Source: Pseudomonadota bacterium (GTDB lineage Bacteria; Pseudomonadota; Gammaproteobacteria; Nitrosococcales; Methylophagaceae). From it: a stretch of DNA of 51,275 nt. The notes beneath the pieces are model-generated. The model saw nothing but the letters and a program-made list of their open reading frames with translations, was not told the DNA's origin and ran no database searches. Below are positions 30,676-39,950 of this stretch, piece after piece. Location of the stretch: the NCBI GenBank assembly GCA_030576275.1, contig JALIBN010000011.1, positions 1 to 51,275 on the forward strand, read 5' to 3'. Positions within the stretch are counted from its first letter, which is position 1; each line of letters starts with the position of its first letter. The translations under genes were made by a program, and so were the position numbers.

Positions 30676-31017
30676 TTAAGCCGAGAATGATGAACCACAA
30701 CCGCAGGTTGAGGTAGCATTTGGGTTACGAATAACAAACTGTGAACCTTCAACACCATCACTGTAGTCGATATCTGAACCGGCTAGATATTGATAACTAG
30801 TGGGATCAATCAATAACGTCACGCCGTCTTTCTCAACTTGCGTATCACCTTCGCTGATTTCTTCTTCAAAGGTAAAACCGTATTGAAAGCCAGAACAACC
30901 ACCACCCGTAATAAATACGCGCAGTTTAAGTTGATCATTACCTTCTTCGGCAATTAATGCGCCGACTTTGCTCGCAGCGGCATCTGTAAAATTAACAGGA
31001 CTAGGCATTTCACTCAT
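30676..31017 (-). CDS. erpA: Iron-sulfur cluster insertion protein ErpA
   Basis: ErpA is an A-type carrier that hands Fe-S clusters to apoenzymes, including those of isoprenoid synthesis. The three cluster-binding cysteines are visible: Cys41 in [11 protein letters not shown], and Cys105 and Cys107 in STCGCGSSF. The ATG at 31017 (113 aa) is chosen because GGAG lies 6 bases ahead and [18 protein letters not shown] matches the family. An IscR type-1-like palindrome lies 40-64 bases upstream. It follows bactofilin, DUF6776 and argC on the same strand. Confidence 0.96.
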   Translation of the reverse strand: MSEMPSPVNFTDAAASKVGALIAEEGNDQLKLRVFITGGGCSGFQYGFTFEEEISEGDTQVEKDGVTLLIDPTSYQYLAGSDIDYSDGVEGSQFVIRNPNATSTCGCGSSFSA

Positions 31018-31056
31018 GAGAGTCTCCAAACTTATAGAATTCAATACATTTTATCT

Positions 31057-31081
31057 AAGACTGAGTAATTTAGTCAAGAAT
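31057..31081 (-). promoter_or_regulatory. IscR type-1-like operator upstream of erpA
   Basis: This 25-base site matches the E. coli IscR type 1 consensus (ATASYYGACTRWWWYAGTC... form) at about 20 of 25 positions on either strand, with GACTAAATTACTC at its core on the minus strand. It lies 40-64 bases upstream of the erpA ATG, just ahead of a TAAAAT -10-like element. It also forms a GAGTAATT/AATTACTC hairpin (31063-31086). In E. coli erpA is IscR-controlled, which makes the site plausible; it is otherwise inference. I see nothing else in the 31018-31209 gap. Confidence 0.45.
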
Positions 31082-31209
31082 TACTCTTGCTGTTTTATGA
31101 TTATGACGATATAAGCGACTGTAATTTTTGGCTCGATGTACAACTTTATATGCATCTTTATCTATTGAATTTTACTTTTAGTGGTAAAAATTAGGTCTGC
31201 GTGTTTATT

Positions 31210-31653
31210 TTAATCAGCAGTGAGATCAAGTTTTGGTACGAGATTAGTCTCATCATGTTTTTGTTCGATATTTGTCATCGTTTTATCATCTTCTGCCATA
31301 TGAATAAGCTGTCCATTAACTTCAGCACCCATTGAAATTTCTAGTAGCCGATAGTAAACATTGCCCTTAATTTTGGCTTTTGGAGCTAGTTCTACATGGG
31401 ATGATGAATATACATCACCTGTAATACTGCCGTTGATGATCAAATTAGGCACTTTAACTTCGCCTTTAATCAGACCTTGTTCGCTCAGGGTTAGCACCGC
31501 AGAATCATCATTTTGCGTGTAAATAGTACCATTGACACTACCATCAATTCTTAGGCCGCCAGTGAAACTGATATCGCCGTTAATTTCTGTACCTCGGCCA
31601 ATGAGTGTGTCAATTCGACTAGATTTAGTGTTTGGTTTGTCTTTTCTGAACAT
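31210..31653 (-). CDS. Bactofilin family polymer-forming cytoskeletal protein
   Basis: This 147-residue protein has the bactofilin beta-helix core: regular glycine/isoleucine-rich repeats (IGRGTEINGDISFTGGLRID, then GEVKVPNLIINGSITGDVY and KIKGNVYYRLLEISMGAEV). Short disordered tails flank the core. Bactofilins polymerise without nucleotides and scaffold cell-wall or membrane machinery. The ATG at 31653 has GAGG nearby and is preferred over TTG at 31665. It lies 15 bases after a membrane-anchored coiled-coil protein that could be its partner. Confidence 0.92.
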   Translation of the reverse strand: MFRKDKPNTKSSRIDTLIGRGTEINGDISFTGGLRIDGSVNGTIYTQNDDSAVLTLSEQGLIKGEVKVPNLIINGSITGDVYSSSHVELAPKAKIKGNVYYRLLEISMGAEVNGQLIHMAEDDKTMTNIEQKHDETNLVPKLDLTAD

Positions 31654-31668
31654 GGTTTTCCTCAATGC

Positions 31669-32370
31669 TTACTTAATAGTAGAAGTTAATTGCCAATCAA
31701 AGGTTCGAGACAGTTTAGATTTTTTGTCTGGTTTTATGGTTATAGTAATTAATTTAGGGTGACTATTCTCTGCTAGCTTAAGCCGACCTTCAATCAATTG
31801 CACATAGCGTAAATTTAACGGTTGCTCGCTTATTACAGTTGGGTCGGTGTCGATATTAATGCTAACCAAACCAGTTACTGGTTTGGTGATGTTTTTACCT
31901 TGTGTAATGACTAAACGGTAATGAATGATATCAGATTGATCGGCATCGGCAGTGAGATGAAGTTCTCGGATTTGTAATTCAGTGGACGTCGCGCCTTGAG
32001 TGATATTTTGGTAAAAAAGTAATTCTTTGTTAAGTTTGATCACCTGATCTTGTAGTTCCACAAGTTGTTGTTGCAGGTGGTCAACTGTTGCTTGTTGAAT
32101 ATTAAGTTCCTGTAGCTGAATGCTAGTGGTGTCATTAAGCTGCTGGTTTTGCTCGCGTAAGTCTAATCGCTCATCACTAAGTTGTTGAGTATTTTGGCGA
32201 GATAAATTTAAATTTTGCTGTAAGTAATTTAAGTTTTGTTGCAGGCTAATGCTATCTTCCTTCAACAAAAACCATACTGATGTAGCCGTAATCATGACGG
32301 CGATCAGTATGAAAATGGCTAAACGATAAGGCTTTGGTTGATGAATAACATATTTGTCGAGCGACGACAT
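31669..32370 (-). CDS. Membrane-anchored coiled-coil protein (DUF6776-like)
   Basis: This is a 233-residue protein of unknown function. A cytoplasmic N-terminus of about 17 residues leads to one membrane helix (LAIFILIAVMITATSVWFLL). A glutamine/leucine-rich coiled coil follows (about 40-120), then a C-terminal beta-rich domain (about 125-230, with IHYRLVITQGKNITKPVTG). This layout fits the gammaproteobacterial family found between argC and bactofilin genes. Its start is 2 bases after the argC stop, so it is cotranscribed. A role in envelope scaffolding with the bactofilin is inference from context. Confidence 0.8.
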   Translation of the reverse strand: MSSLDKYVIHQPKPYRLAIFILIAVMITATSVWFLLKEDSISLQQNLNYLQQNLNLSRQNTQQLSDERLDLREQNQQLNDTTSIQLQELNIQQATVDHLQQQLVELQDQVIKLNKELLFYQNITQGATSTELQIRELHLTADADQSDIIHYRLVITQGKNITKPVTGLVSINIDTDPTVISEQPLNLRYVQLIEGRLKLAENSHPKLITITIKPDKKSKLSRTFDWQLTSTIK

Positions 32371-32372
32371 GC

Positions 32373-33401
32373 TTAAGGCATTGTCGCTATGATATTTATG
32401 CCTAATTGTTCGTCAAAACCAAACATAATGTTCATATTTTGAATGGCTTGTCCTGAGGCACCTTTTACTAAATTATCGATCACCGCTAAAACAACAACGG
32501 TATTACGACCTTGTGGTTGATGCACTGCGATACGACAGGTGTTTGTGCCACGAACGCTACGTGTTTCTGGCTGTGACCCTGCCGGCATAACATCGACGAA
32601 AGGTTCATCAGCATAACGTTGTTCGAATAGTGTTTGTAGGTCGACTGCGGATGTCAGCTGTCCATAAAGCGTAGCGTGTATACCGCGAATCATCGGAGTT
32701 AGATGAGGAATAAACGTTAATCCAACCCCTTGTTTACTGGCTAAGTTAAGACCTTGTTCAATTTCTGGTAGATGACGGTGTCCAGCAACAGCGTATGCCT
32801 TCATGTTTTCAGATGATTCGGTTAATAAAGTACCGATAGAGGCTTTGCGTCCAGCGCCACTTACGCCTGATTTAACATCTGCAATCAGCTGCTGGGGATC
32901 AATGATGTTATTTTCTAGTAATGGCAAAAATCCGAGTTGTGTCGCCGTAGGATAACAGCCTGCTACCGCAACGAGTTGTGCTGTTTTAATTTGCTCACGA
33001 TTGACTTCAGGTAAACCATATACCGCTTGTTCTAGAAACTCTGGGCAGGTGTGTGGCGTGTTATACCAGTGTTCCCATGATAGGGCATCTTTAAGTCGAA
33101 AGTCCGCTGACAGGTCAATGACGCGTGTGCCACGTTTAATGAGTTCAGGGACTAATGCCATGGCAACGGTATGTGGGGTGGCAAAAAATACGACATCACA
33201 TTCTGCAAGTTGGTCGGCATCGGGAATACTAAACACTAGATCAATATGGCCACGCAGATTGGGGAATAATTCACTGACCGCCATGCCTGCTTCACTACGT
33301 GAGGTGATGGCGTGTAATGACACTTCAGGGTGAGCGGCCAATAATCTGAGTAACTCTACGCCTGTGTAACCCGTACCGCCAACAATACCAACTTTGATCA
33401 T
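32373..33401 (-). CDS. argC: N-acetyl-gamma-glutamyl-phosphate reductase
   Basis: ArgC reduces N-acetylglutamyl phosphate to the semialdehyde in arginine synthesis. The 342-residue protein has the NADP-binding [14 protein letters not shown] motif (8-21) and the catalytic Cys149 in [24 protein letters not shown] holds the conserved histidine. It is preceded by the broken cyclase gene and followed, 2 bases later, by the DUF6776-like gene. Confidence 0.98.
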   Translation of the reverse strand: MIKVGIVGGTGYTGVELLRLLAAHPEVSLHAITSRSEAGMAVSELFPNLRGHIDLVFSIPDADQLAECDVVFFATPHTVAMALVPELIKRGTRVIDLSADFRLKDALSWEHWYNTPHTCPEFLEQAVYGLPEVNREQIKTAQLVAVAGCYPTATQLGFLPLLENNIIDPQQLIADVKSGVSGAGRKASIGTLLTESSENMKAYAVAGHRHLPEIEQGLNLASKQGVGLTFIPHLTPMIRGIHATLYGQLTSAVDLQTLFEQRYADEPFVDVMPAGSQPETRSVRGTNTCRIAVHQPQGRNTVVVLAVIDNLVKGASGQAIQNMNIMFGFDEQLGINIIATMP

Positions 33402-33452
33402 AATGTCTCTGCTTTAATCGTCAATGAATCAGACATGATAAAAGAGCTGTCA

Positions 33453-36108
33453 TCAAAGCGAAAGATTTTCTGCTTTATTCAGTAGGTTTTCAATTTGTTG
33501 TTTGAGGATAATGTAGTGTCGAGTAGTGTAAGTTTTGCTCGCTATAAAGCTGAGTTGGTTGATATACAAAGGATAGCGAGAGGTCGTATTTCGTAAGCTT
33601 AGAACAAGATCGCCCACTTGTTTAAATAGATCTGGATCATTGATACTTCCGGTGAAACTTTTAGAGCCGCAATGAATGATGCATTGCGCATTTTCTTGAG
33701 GTGAATCTAATTCAACACGAACAGGAGGATAGGTCGGCTTAGTTGTTGAGATATTGAAATGGGTAATTTTGGTATGTTTCCAGCCAGACATCCTTGAATG
33801 AGTGAGGTGAAAAAACTGAACGTCAGTAATAACATTTATTTGACTAAAAAACTGTTGATAATGATGGGTGAGGGTTGCCTCTGCTAAACCTATAGTGTGC
33901 TGTATGAATAATGTACCAAGGTCATCAATGAGATACAGCGTCACGCCATTATTTTTCGACAATAAAAATAGACTAATTCGTTTATCCACTTGCTGATTTA
34001 GGATCAGTTGCAATAAGCCATCTTTATCTAATATGGGATCAAGTTTGCTGGCAGAAAAAATATCTCGTTGCTCTGCCAGATGTTGTTCGAGTGATTTATT
34101 TTTAACTAAAGGCAAAATATCAACTAAGCCTTGTTGCCATTGTAAGCGATAAAAATGGTCGGCAATAGCAATCAGGTAATCCCCATTTAACGGATGGTTT
34201 ATGTAGTGAGCGATGACTTCACTATAAACAGTTTCAATGCGTTGGCTGATCTTTTTACCGTGATTATCAGAGGGACACCAACATGTTGCTTCAACAGCAG
34301 ATTTTTGATGCGGTTGCCATTGTATTATGGTGCCTAGCAATTCCAGCAAAGATGTTGGGCCAGTGTAAATAACATAATGCCAATGACCCCAACTTGAATG
34401 AATTAAGCCTTGAACACTGGCAATTAAACTTTGCTTACTATTGGCATAATTTAAGGGATCGGTTTGCAGGCTCGCAAGATCTAGACCTTGTTGATTAAGC
34501 GAGCTTATGGCTTTATTTTCAAGGTTGGCAAATAACAAGATGGTGTCTATTTCTGCTACTTCATTCACATCCAGTGTCGTTATATCATCAGCGCTTGTTA
34601 TCAGCGGCGATTGCAATAATTGTTGAATAAGATCGAGCACCAGTGCCATTTTGACTTTTTGCCGTTGATCGACAAGCTGTAGGCCTGTCGCTTTAGTCAG
34701 TAAGCGATTATTGACTGCCCAAGCTAAAACATTAAGTAGTGATGGATTTTGGTATAGCCGTTGTATAGAAAGAGCTACTGGCATGTCGTTAATTTGCCAA
34801 TTGCTACTTAGGCTTGTTCGAGCCAAATAAAGCTGTTCTTGATGACGATGTGGCTTAAAAGATATGGGTAGGCAGTTAATAGCATCCAGATCGGTATTGA
34901 ATAAAATTTTGAATTTTTTCTCTAGTTTTTGTATAGCGATTTCTATATTGAGCTTGTGTTGTTGAGCAAATAAGACGACAGATTGCATGGCATTACTAAT
35001 TTGCTGGCGGACATCTTGGTATTCACTTAGAGATTGACGATAGTGAGATAGTCCACGTTTATCCATAATCTCGGTGGTATCTTTTGGCCATTGCCAGGCG
35101 GGTATTGCTGTTCGATAAATGTCCTGCGCCACGTGTAAGGAGCTTGACTGACCGTTTTTGATAAACGTTCTCTACTGAGAATATAGAAAGATTGCTGGGC
35201 AACAAATAATGTTTCAGGATGATTGCAGAACTGGGTAATATAGTTCAATTGTAATTTACAAATGTCAAGCAACATTGGCTCGCTGACACCTGAATAAATA
35301 GCGCGCTTTAGCGCTTCACTTAGCCACGAAAAATCAACATAGTGTCGAAGTTGTATGCTCTGGTAAATAAGCGAGAGACTAGACTCTAGATTAGAATCCA
35401 TGGCGGCATCAACACATTCGACAGCCCTATTTAATAATGCCTGTGCACTCTCTGCTGTCGAAGTTAGAACACCAAAATTTAGCGCATTATTATGGTCATG
35501 AAAAGCTGCTTGCGACGTGTTTGATTCTTGGGCTTTCTCTGCTGGTGGTGAAGTCCACCATGATGGGGGTAGTCCGGCTAACAACAGGCCATTAAGATAA
35601 CAGCGGTCAAGATCAAATGGCGTAATGTCATCGTTAATCGTTATTTCATTAAGTAAGCGGCCATTTAATTTAATCTGTAGAAACGAATTAGCCCAGTCAC
35701 AAATGGCGGTTATTTTTTGCTGTAACAGCTCAAGCTCTTCTGCTGTTATCCCTGCCCATAAATTAGCCACAATTCAAATTGCATATCCGCATGATAATTA
35801 AGTAGCCCATTATCATTTATTAGATAGAGCCCACGAATCGGGTAATGGTGAAGTGAATGACGTTTATAGAGAAATCCATGATTGATGGTTTTGGCCGCAT
35901 CTAAGGCTCTATTATTGGGTTGGTAATCTACAATGCCAATGGGTGTTGCCTTGCTGATATAGCCAGGCAACACCGGATTGTTTGTTTGAAATAGGAGTGG
36001 TAATACTTCTAAAAAGAAATGCGCTTTTGCGGGCATTAGCGTACTTAATCGCTCTATCCTTGTGCGATTAAGTGTCTGAAATGCTGAGAGAGCCTCAGCA
36101 TGGTCCAT
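33453..36108 (-). pseudogene. cyaA: Class I adenylate cyclase homologue, frameshifted and catalytically degenerate
   Basis: Three overlapping minus-strand frames align in order with E. coli-type CyaA. The first (36108 to about 35750) has LPLLFQTNNPVLPGYI, like the N-terminal LPGYL/MPGYL region. The second (about 35750-35101) has ITAEELELLQQKI, LDRCYLNGLLLAGLPPSWW and FYILSRERLSK. The third (about 35101-33453) has DKRGLSHYRQSL, SVVLFAQQHKL and VLAWAVNNRLLTKATGLQL. Joined, they give about 885 codons, close to CyaA's usual 850. Both breaks are single-base losses. The first lies in a C run at 35750-35752, the second in a G run at 35100-35102 (plus-strand bases). The catalytic signature region also aligns without gaps but its key residues are changed, so even a repaired product should lack cyclase activity. 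The true N-terminus is ATG 36108. Confidence 0.8.
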
Positions 36109-36138
36109 TACGCTCAAAGTATTTGTTTGTAGTGTCGA

Positions 36139-37701
36139 TTAGTGACGGAAATGACGCATGCCCGTGAACACCATGGCAATACCATGTTCATCAGCAGCAG
36201 CAATAACTTCATCGTCACGCATGGAACCGCCTGGTTGAATTACGGCACTAATACCTGCTTCAGCAGCGGCATCTAAACCATCGCGGAACGGGAAGAAAGC
36301 ATCAGAGGCCATGACTGCACCAGGTACCGTTAAGCCCGCATCTGCGGCTTTAATCCCGGCAATACGACTGCTAACTACACGGCTCATTTGACCTGCGCCA
36401 ATACCTACAGTTTGTTGTTTGCTGACATAGACTATGGCATTTGATTTGACAAATTTAGCTACGCGCCATGCAAATAATAAGTCGAGCATTTGATCTGCTG
36501 TAGGGGCTTTTTTAGTCACTACTTTTAGTTCATCTTGGGTAATTAAAGCGGTATCACGATCTTGAACCAACAAACCGCCAGTCACTCGCTTGTAATCAAG
36601 CTCTTGAGATTGTTTTGTAGGGAACGCGCCACAATAAAGTAAGCGAATATTAGCTTTTTGACTGATGACCGCTTTAGCTTCATCACTTATTGCTGGCGCG
36701 ATAATCACTTCCACAAATTGTCGGTCAATAATCGCCTGTGCAGTTGCTGCATCTAATTCGCGGTTAAAGGCGATGATGCCGCCAAATGCCGAGGTCATAT
36801 CTGTTTGATAAGCTAGGTCATAGGCTGTTAATAAGTCATCAGCTGTCGCTACGCCACAAGGATTGGCATGTTTAACGATGACACAAGCAGGGGCTTCTGG
36901 GAATGATTTCACACATTCTAATGCCGCATCGGTGTCAGCAATATTGTTGTATGAGAGTTCTTTACCTTGAAGTTGAATTGCACCACTGATCGTACCCGAT
37001 TCTGGATTTTCTTCGGTATAAAAGGCTGCTTTTTGATGTGGGTTTTCACCATAACGCATATCTTGTGCCTTATGGAATTGGCTATTAAATGTGCGCGGGA
37101 AAGCAACATCACCTGCTTCAGTAATTTTACCTAAGTAGTTGGCAATAGCACCGTCATAATGTGCTGTATGTTCAAATGTTTTTACCGCCAAATCAAAACG
37201 AGTGGCATCATCAACACCACCGGTTTTTTCAAGTTGAGCAAGGACTCGGCTGTAATCACTAGGGTCAATCAATACTGTGACAGACGCATGATTTTTAGCC
37301 GCGGCACGCAACATAGTTGGACCACCGATATCGATATTCTCAATCGCCATTGGCAAGGTGCAATCATCACGGACGATTGTTGCTTCAAATGGGTATAAGT
37401 TCACTACGACTAAATCGATAGGTGAAATATCATGTTCAGACATAATCGCTTCATCAATACCACGACGGCCTAATAAACCACCGTGAATTTTAGGGTGTAA
37501 GGTTTTGATACGACCATCCATCATTTCAGGGAAGCCGGTATGTTCTGATACTTCTTTTACAGCGAGCCCTGCTTCTTGTAATAATTTAGCCGTGCCACCT
37601 GTAGAGAGAAGTTCTACACCTAGACGATTAAGTTCTTGAGCGAGTTCTAATACACCGGTTTTGTCTGACACACTTAATAATGCACGTTGGATTTTATTCA
37701 T
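36139..37701 (-). CDS. purH: Bifunctional AICAR formyltransferase / IMP cyclohydrolase
   Basis: PurH carries out the last two steps of purine synthesis, giving IMP. The 520-residue protein has the N-terminal cyclohydrolase domain ([20 protein letters not shown]). The formyltransferase domain has the conserved [10 protein letters not shown] segment with its catalytic Lys-His pair, and the end GMRHFRH is intact. A large AT-rich hairpin lies between fis and purH. The gene is followed 30 bases later by the broken cyclase. Confidence 0.98.
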   Translation of the reverse strand: MNKIQRALLSVSDKTGVLELAQELNRLGVELLSTGGTAKLLQEAGLAVKEVSEHTGFPEMMDGRIKTLHPKIHGGLLGRRGIDEAIMSEHDISPIDLVVVNLYPFEATIVRDDCTLPMAIENIDIGGPTMLRAAAKNHASVTVLIDPSDYSRVLAQLEKTGGVDDATRFDLAVKTFEHTAHYDGAIANYLGKITEAGDVAFPRTFNSQFHKAQDMRYGENPHQKAAFYTEENPESGTISGAIQLQGKELSYNNIADTDAALECVKSFPEAPACVIVKHANPCGVATADDLLTAYDLAYQTDMTSAFGGIIAFNRELDAATAQAIIDRQFVEVIIAPAISDEAKAVISQKANIRLLYCGAFPTKQSQELDYKRVTGGLLVQDRDTALITQDELKVVTKKAPTADQMLDLLFAWRVAKFVKSNAIVYVSKQQTVGIGAGQMSRVVSSRIAGIKAADAGLTVPGAVMASDAFFPFRDGLDAAAEAGISAVIQPGGSMRDDEVIAAADEHGIAMVFTGMRHFRH

Positions 37702-37728
37702 TTCTAATCTCTAAATTTTTAAGGAGCA

Positions 37729-37771
37729 GTTATGAGTTTTTTATTGCCATTGACAATAAAAAACTCATAAC
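37729..37771. repeat. Perfect 18-bp AT-rich hairpin between fis and purH
   Basis: GTTATGAGTTTTTTATTG (37729-37746) and its exact reverse complement (37754-37771) are separated by a 7-base loop. The fis stop codon (37765-37767) lies inside one arm. The stem is AT-rich and no T run follows on the minus strand, so it is not a standard terminator for fis. It could be an RNA processing or stabilising element, or a weak attenuator, between the two genes. Confidence 0.75.
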
Positions 37772-38052
37772 CCGTAAGTTTTTAATTTTTTACGTAGCGT
37801 GCCACGGTTGAGTCCCAGGATCTCAGCAGCACGACTTTGATTGCCATTAGTATGTTCAAGTGTTGCTTTGAATAATGGTGCTTCAACTTCAGCTAATAAC
37901 ATTTCATAAAGATTGGCTGCGGGATGACCTTCTAAATGTTTAAAATAATCTTTTAGGGCGGTCTCGACGCATTCCCCTAGAGGCGCGTGAGATAATTCTT
38001 CGGCGACAGCGAGGGCGAAGCAGGTAGTTGCGGTTTTATTTGAGTCATTCAT
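37765..38052 (-). CDS. fis: DNA-binding protein Fis
   Basis: Fis is a nucleoid protein and transcription regulator abundant in fast growth. The 95-residue protein ends with the family's helix-turn-helix (NQSRAAEILGLNRGTLRKKL, then KTYGL). The four-helix dimer core lies before it. The ATG overlaps the dusB stop (ATGA), the same dusB-fis coupling as in E. coli. Confidence 0.97.
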   Translation of the reverse strand: MNDSNKTATTCFALAVAEELSHAPLGECVETALKDYFKHLEGHPAANLYEMLLAEVEAPLFKATLEHTNGNQSRAAEILGLNRGTLRKKLKTYGL

Positions 38053-39032
38053 GCGGCAATCGTATCCTGTTCGAGTTGAGCAAAAAACTGCTCGGTGAAA
38101 TCCAGTTGCTGTTGCGGCAGTTCCAATGTATTCATTTGTTGGCGGAAAGGGTTGCCATTACGTAGCCCTTTGCTATACCAAGCAATATGTTTACGTGCCA
38201 TGCGTACGCCGGAATATTCACCATAAAAGTCATAAAGCGTGTGTAAATGCTCGATCAGGGTTTGGCTAATTTCATTTACTGATGGTGGCGAAAGGTGTTC
38301 ACCATGCAGTAAAAAATGGTTTATCTGTTGAAATATCCACGGATTACCTTGTGCGGCACGACCAATCATCAGTGCATCAGCTTGAGTGTAAGCAAGCACC
38401 TGTTGTGCTTTTTCTGGCGTAGAAATATCGCCATTAGCAATGACTGGTATTGAAATCGCAGACTTTATTTCGGCTATGGTGTTGTATTCAGCTTCACCCA
38501 GGTAAGCATCGGCGCGAGTGCGACCGTGAACTGCTAAAGCTTGAATACCTGATTGTTCAGCGATGCGTGCAATGGCCACACCATTACGGTTACAAGTATC
38601 CCAGCCAGTACGGATTTTCAGTGTGACGGGTACGTTGACTGCATTAACGACGGCTTCTAATATCTCTCCGACTAATTTTTCATTTTGTAATAACGCAGAG
38701 CCAGCCATCACATTACAAATCTTCTTTGCAGGACAGCCCATGTTGATATCGATGATATGGGCACCTTGCTCAACGTTATGTTGAGCGGCTTCCGCCATCA
38801 TTTTTGGATCTGTTCCGGCAATTTGGATTGAACGAGGTTCTGGTTCGCCATCATGATTAGCACGTAATAATGATTTTTTACTCGCCCATAAGGCTTTATT
38901 GGCAGTAATCATTTCTGATACCACCATGCCCGCCCCTAAACGACGACATAATTGCCGAAAAGGTCGATCTGTTACACCGGCCATCGGGGCTAGGAACAGA
39001 TTGTTGGGCAAGATATAAGGGCCTATTTTCAT
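38049..39032 (-). CDS. dusB: tRNA-dihydrouridine synthase B
   Basis: DusB reduces specific uridines in the tRNA D-loop using FMN and NADPH. The 327-residue TIM-barrel protein starts with FLAPMAGVTDRPFRQLCRRL and has the catalytic Cys100 in NMGCPAKKICN. HGRTRADAYLGEAEY and MIGRAAQGNPWIF are also conserved. It forms the classical prmA-dusB-fis order; the fis start overlaps its stop by 4 bases, and prmA ends 39 bases upstream. Confidence 0.97.
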   Translation of the reverse strand: MKIGPYILPNNLFLAPMAGVTDRPFRQLCRRLGAGMVVSEMITANKALWASKKSLLRANHDGEPEPRSIQIAGTDPKMMAEAAQHNVEQGAHIIDINMGCPAKKICNVMAGSALLQNEKLVGEILEAVVNAVNVPVTLKIRTGWDTCNRNGVAIARIAEQSGIQALAVHGRTRADAYLGEAEYNTIAEIKSAISIPVIANGDISTPEKAQQVLAYTQADALMIGRAAQGNPWIFQQINHFLLHGEHLSPPSVNEISQTLIEHLHTLYDFYGEYSGVRMARKHIAWYSKGLRNGNPFRQQMNTLELPQQQLDFTEQFFAQLEQDTIAA

Positions 39033-39071
39033 AATGGGGTAATATCTTTAGGTTTAGTGTCGGTGTTGGTT

Positions 39072-39950
39072 TTAAGCCTCATGGCGTTGACCAACAATGC
39101 GTGTCCATTCTTCTTTTAAAACTGCTGGCTGCATATCAAACCAAGGTTGATAACTTTGGCTGACCGCATCGGCTTGAACATCTAAAATACCTGAAAGCAC
39201 AATGGGTGCGCCAGCCTTGGTTAAACTAGCTAAACGTTCCGAAAGTGACTGTAAGGGCCCGGCTAAAATATTGGCTAATAATAAGTCGGCAGGTTCATCA
39301 GGACATTGATCAGGAAAGTAAGTGTCGATTTGAACGCCATTACGAGCCGCATTAGCTTGGGTTGCTTCCAAAGCTTGTGGATCAGTATCAACGCCAATGA
39401 CTTTTTTGGCACCAAGCAAGGCCGCTGCGATGGCTAAAATACCGGAGCCACAACCATAATCAATGACATATTTACCTTTCACATCGGCCTGATCGAGCCA
39501 GTTGAGACACAAGGCCGTCGTCGGATGTGTACCTGTACCAAATGCCAAACCGGGGTCGAGCATGATATTCACGGCTTCGGGTTCAACGGGTGATAGCCAG
39601 CTAGGACAGATCCATAAACGGTCGCCAAAACTGATGGGTTGAAAACTATCCATCCATTCGCGCACCCAGTCTTTATCTTCAACGGCTTCGATACGATAAC
39701 TAGGTACCTCTTTCGGTCGGAGTTTATGAGACAACTGGGTGATGACGGCATCGGTATCTTGTTCAGCATCAAACAAAGCGACCACATTAGTGGCCGCCCA
39801 AAGTGGTGTAGTGCCAATTTCAGGTTCATAAATCGGCTGGTCAGCATTATCCTGAAACGTTACTGCGGCGGCACCACATTCTGATAAAGCATCAGACAAT
39901 CTATCTGCGGCATCAGGAGTGCTATCAAATATGAATTGAATCCAAGCCAT
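39072..39950 (-). CDS. prmA: Ribosomal protein L11 methyltransferase
   Basis: PrmA trimethylates ribosomal protein L11 using S-adenosylmethionine. The 292-residue protein has the N-terminal L11-binding domain (AWIQFIFDSTPDAADRLSDA). The SAM-binding motif is VIDYGCGSGILAIAAALLGA, and LLANILAGPL is its motif IV. The start ATG is fused to the accC stop (TAATG), so translation is coupled. Confidence 0.97.
   Translation of the reverse strand: MAWIQFIFDSTPDAADRLSDALSECGAAAVTFQDNADQPIYEPEIGTTPLWAATNVVALFDAEQDTDAVITQLSHKLRPKEVPSYRIEAVEDKDWVREWMDSFQPISFGDRLWICPSWLSPVEPEAVNIMLDPGLAFGTGTHPTTALCLNWLDQADVKGKYVIDYGCGSGILAIAAALLGAKKVIGVDTDPQALEATQANAARNGVQIDTYFPDQCPDEPADLLLANILAGPLQSLSERLASLTKAGAPIVLSGILDVQADAVSQSYQPWFDMQPAVLKEEWTRIVGQRHEA

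Noticed and set aside
35090-35760. Programmed ribosomal frameshifting to join the three cyclase frames.
   Set aside because: Both joins need -1 shifts but neither sits on a classical slippery heptamer, and the catalytic residues are lost as well. Mutation or sequence error is simpler.
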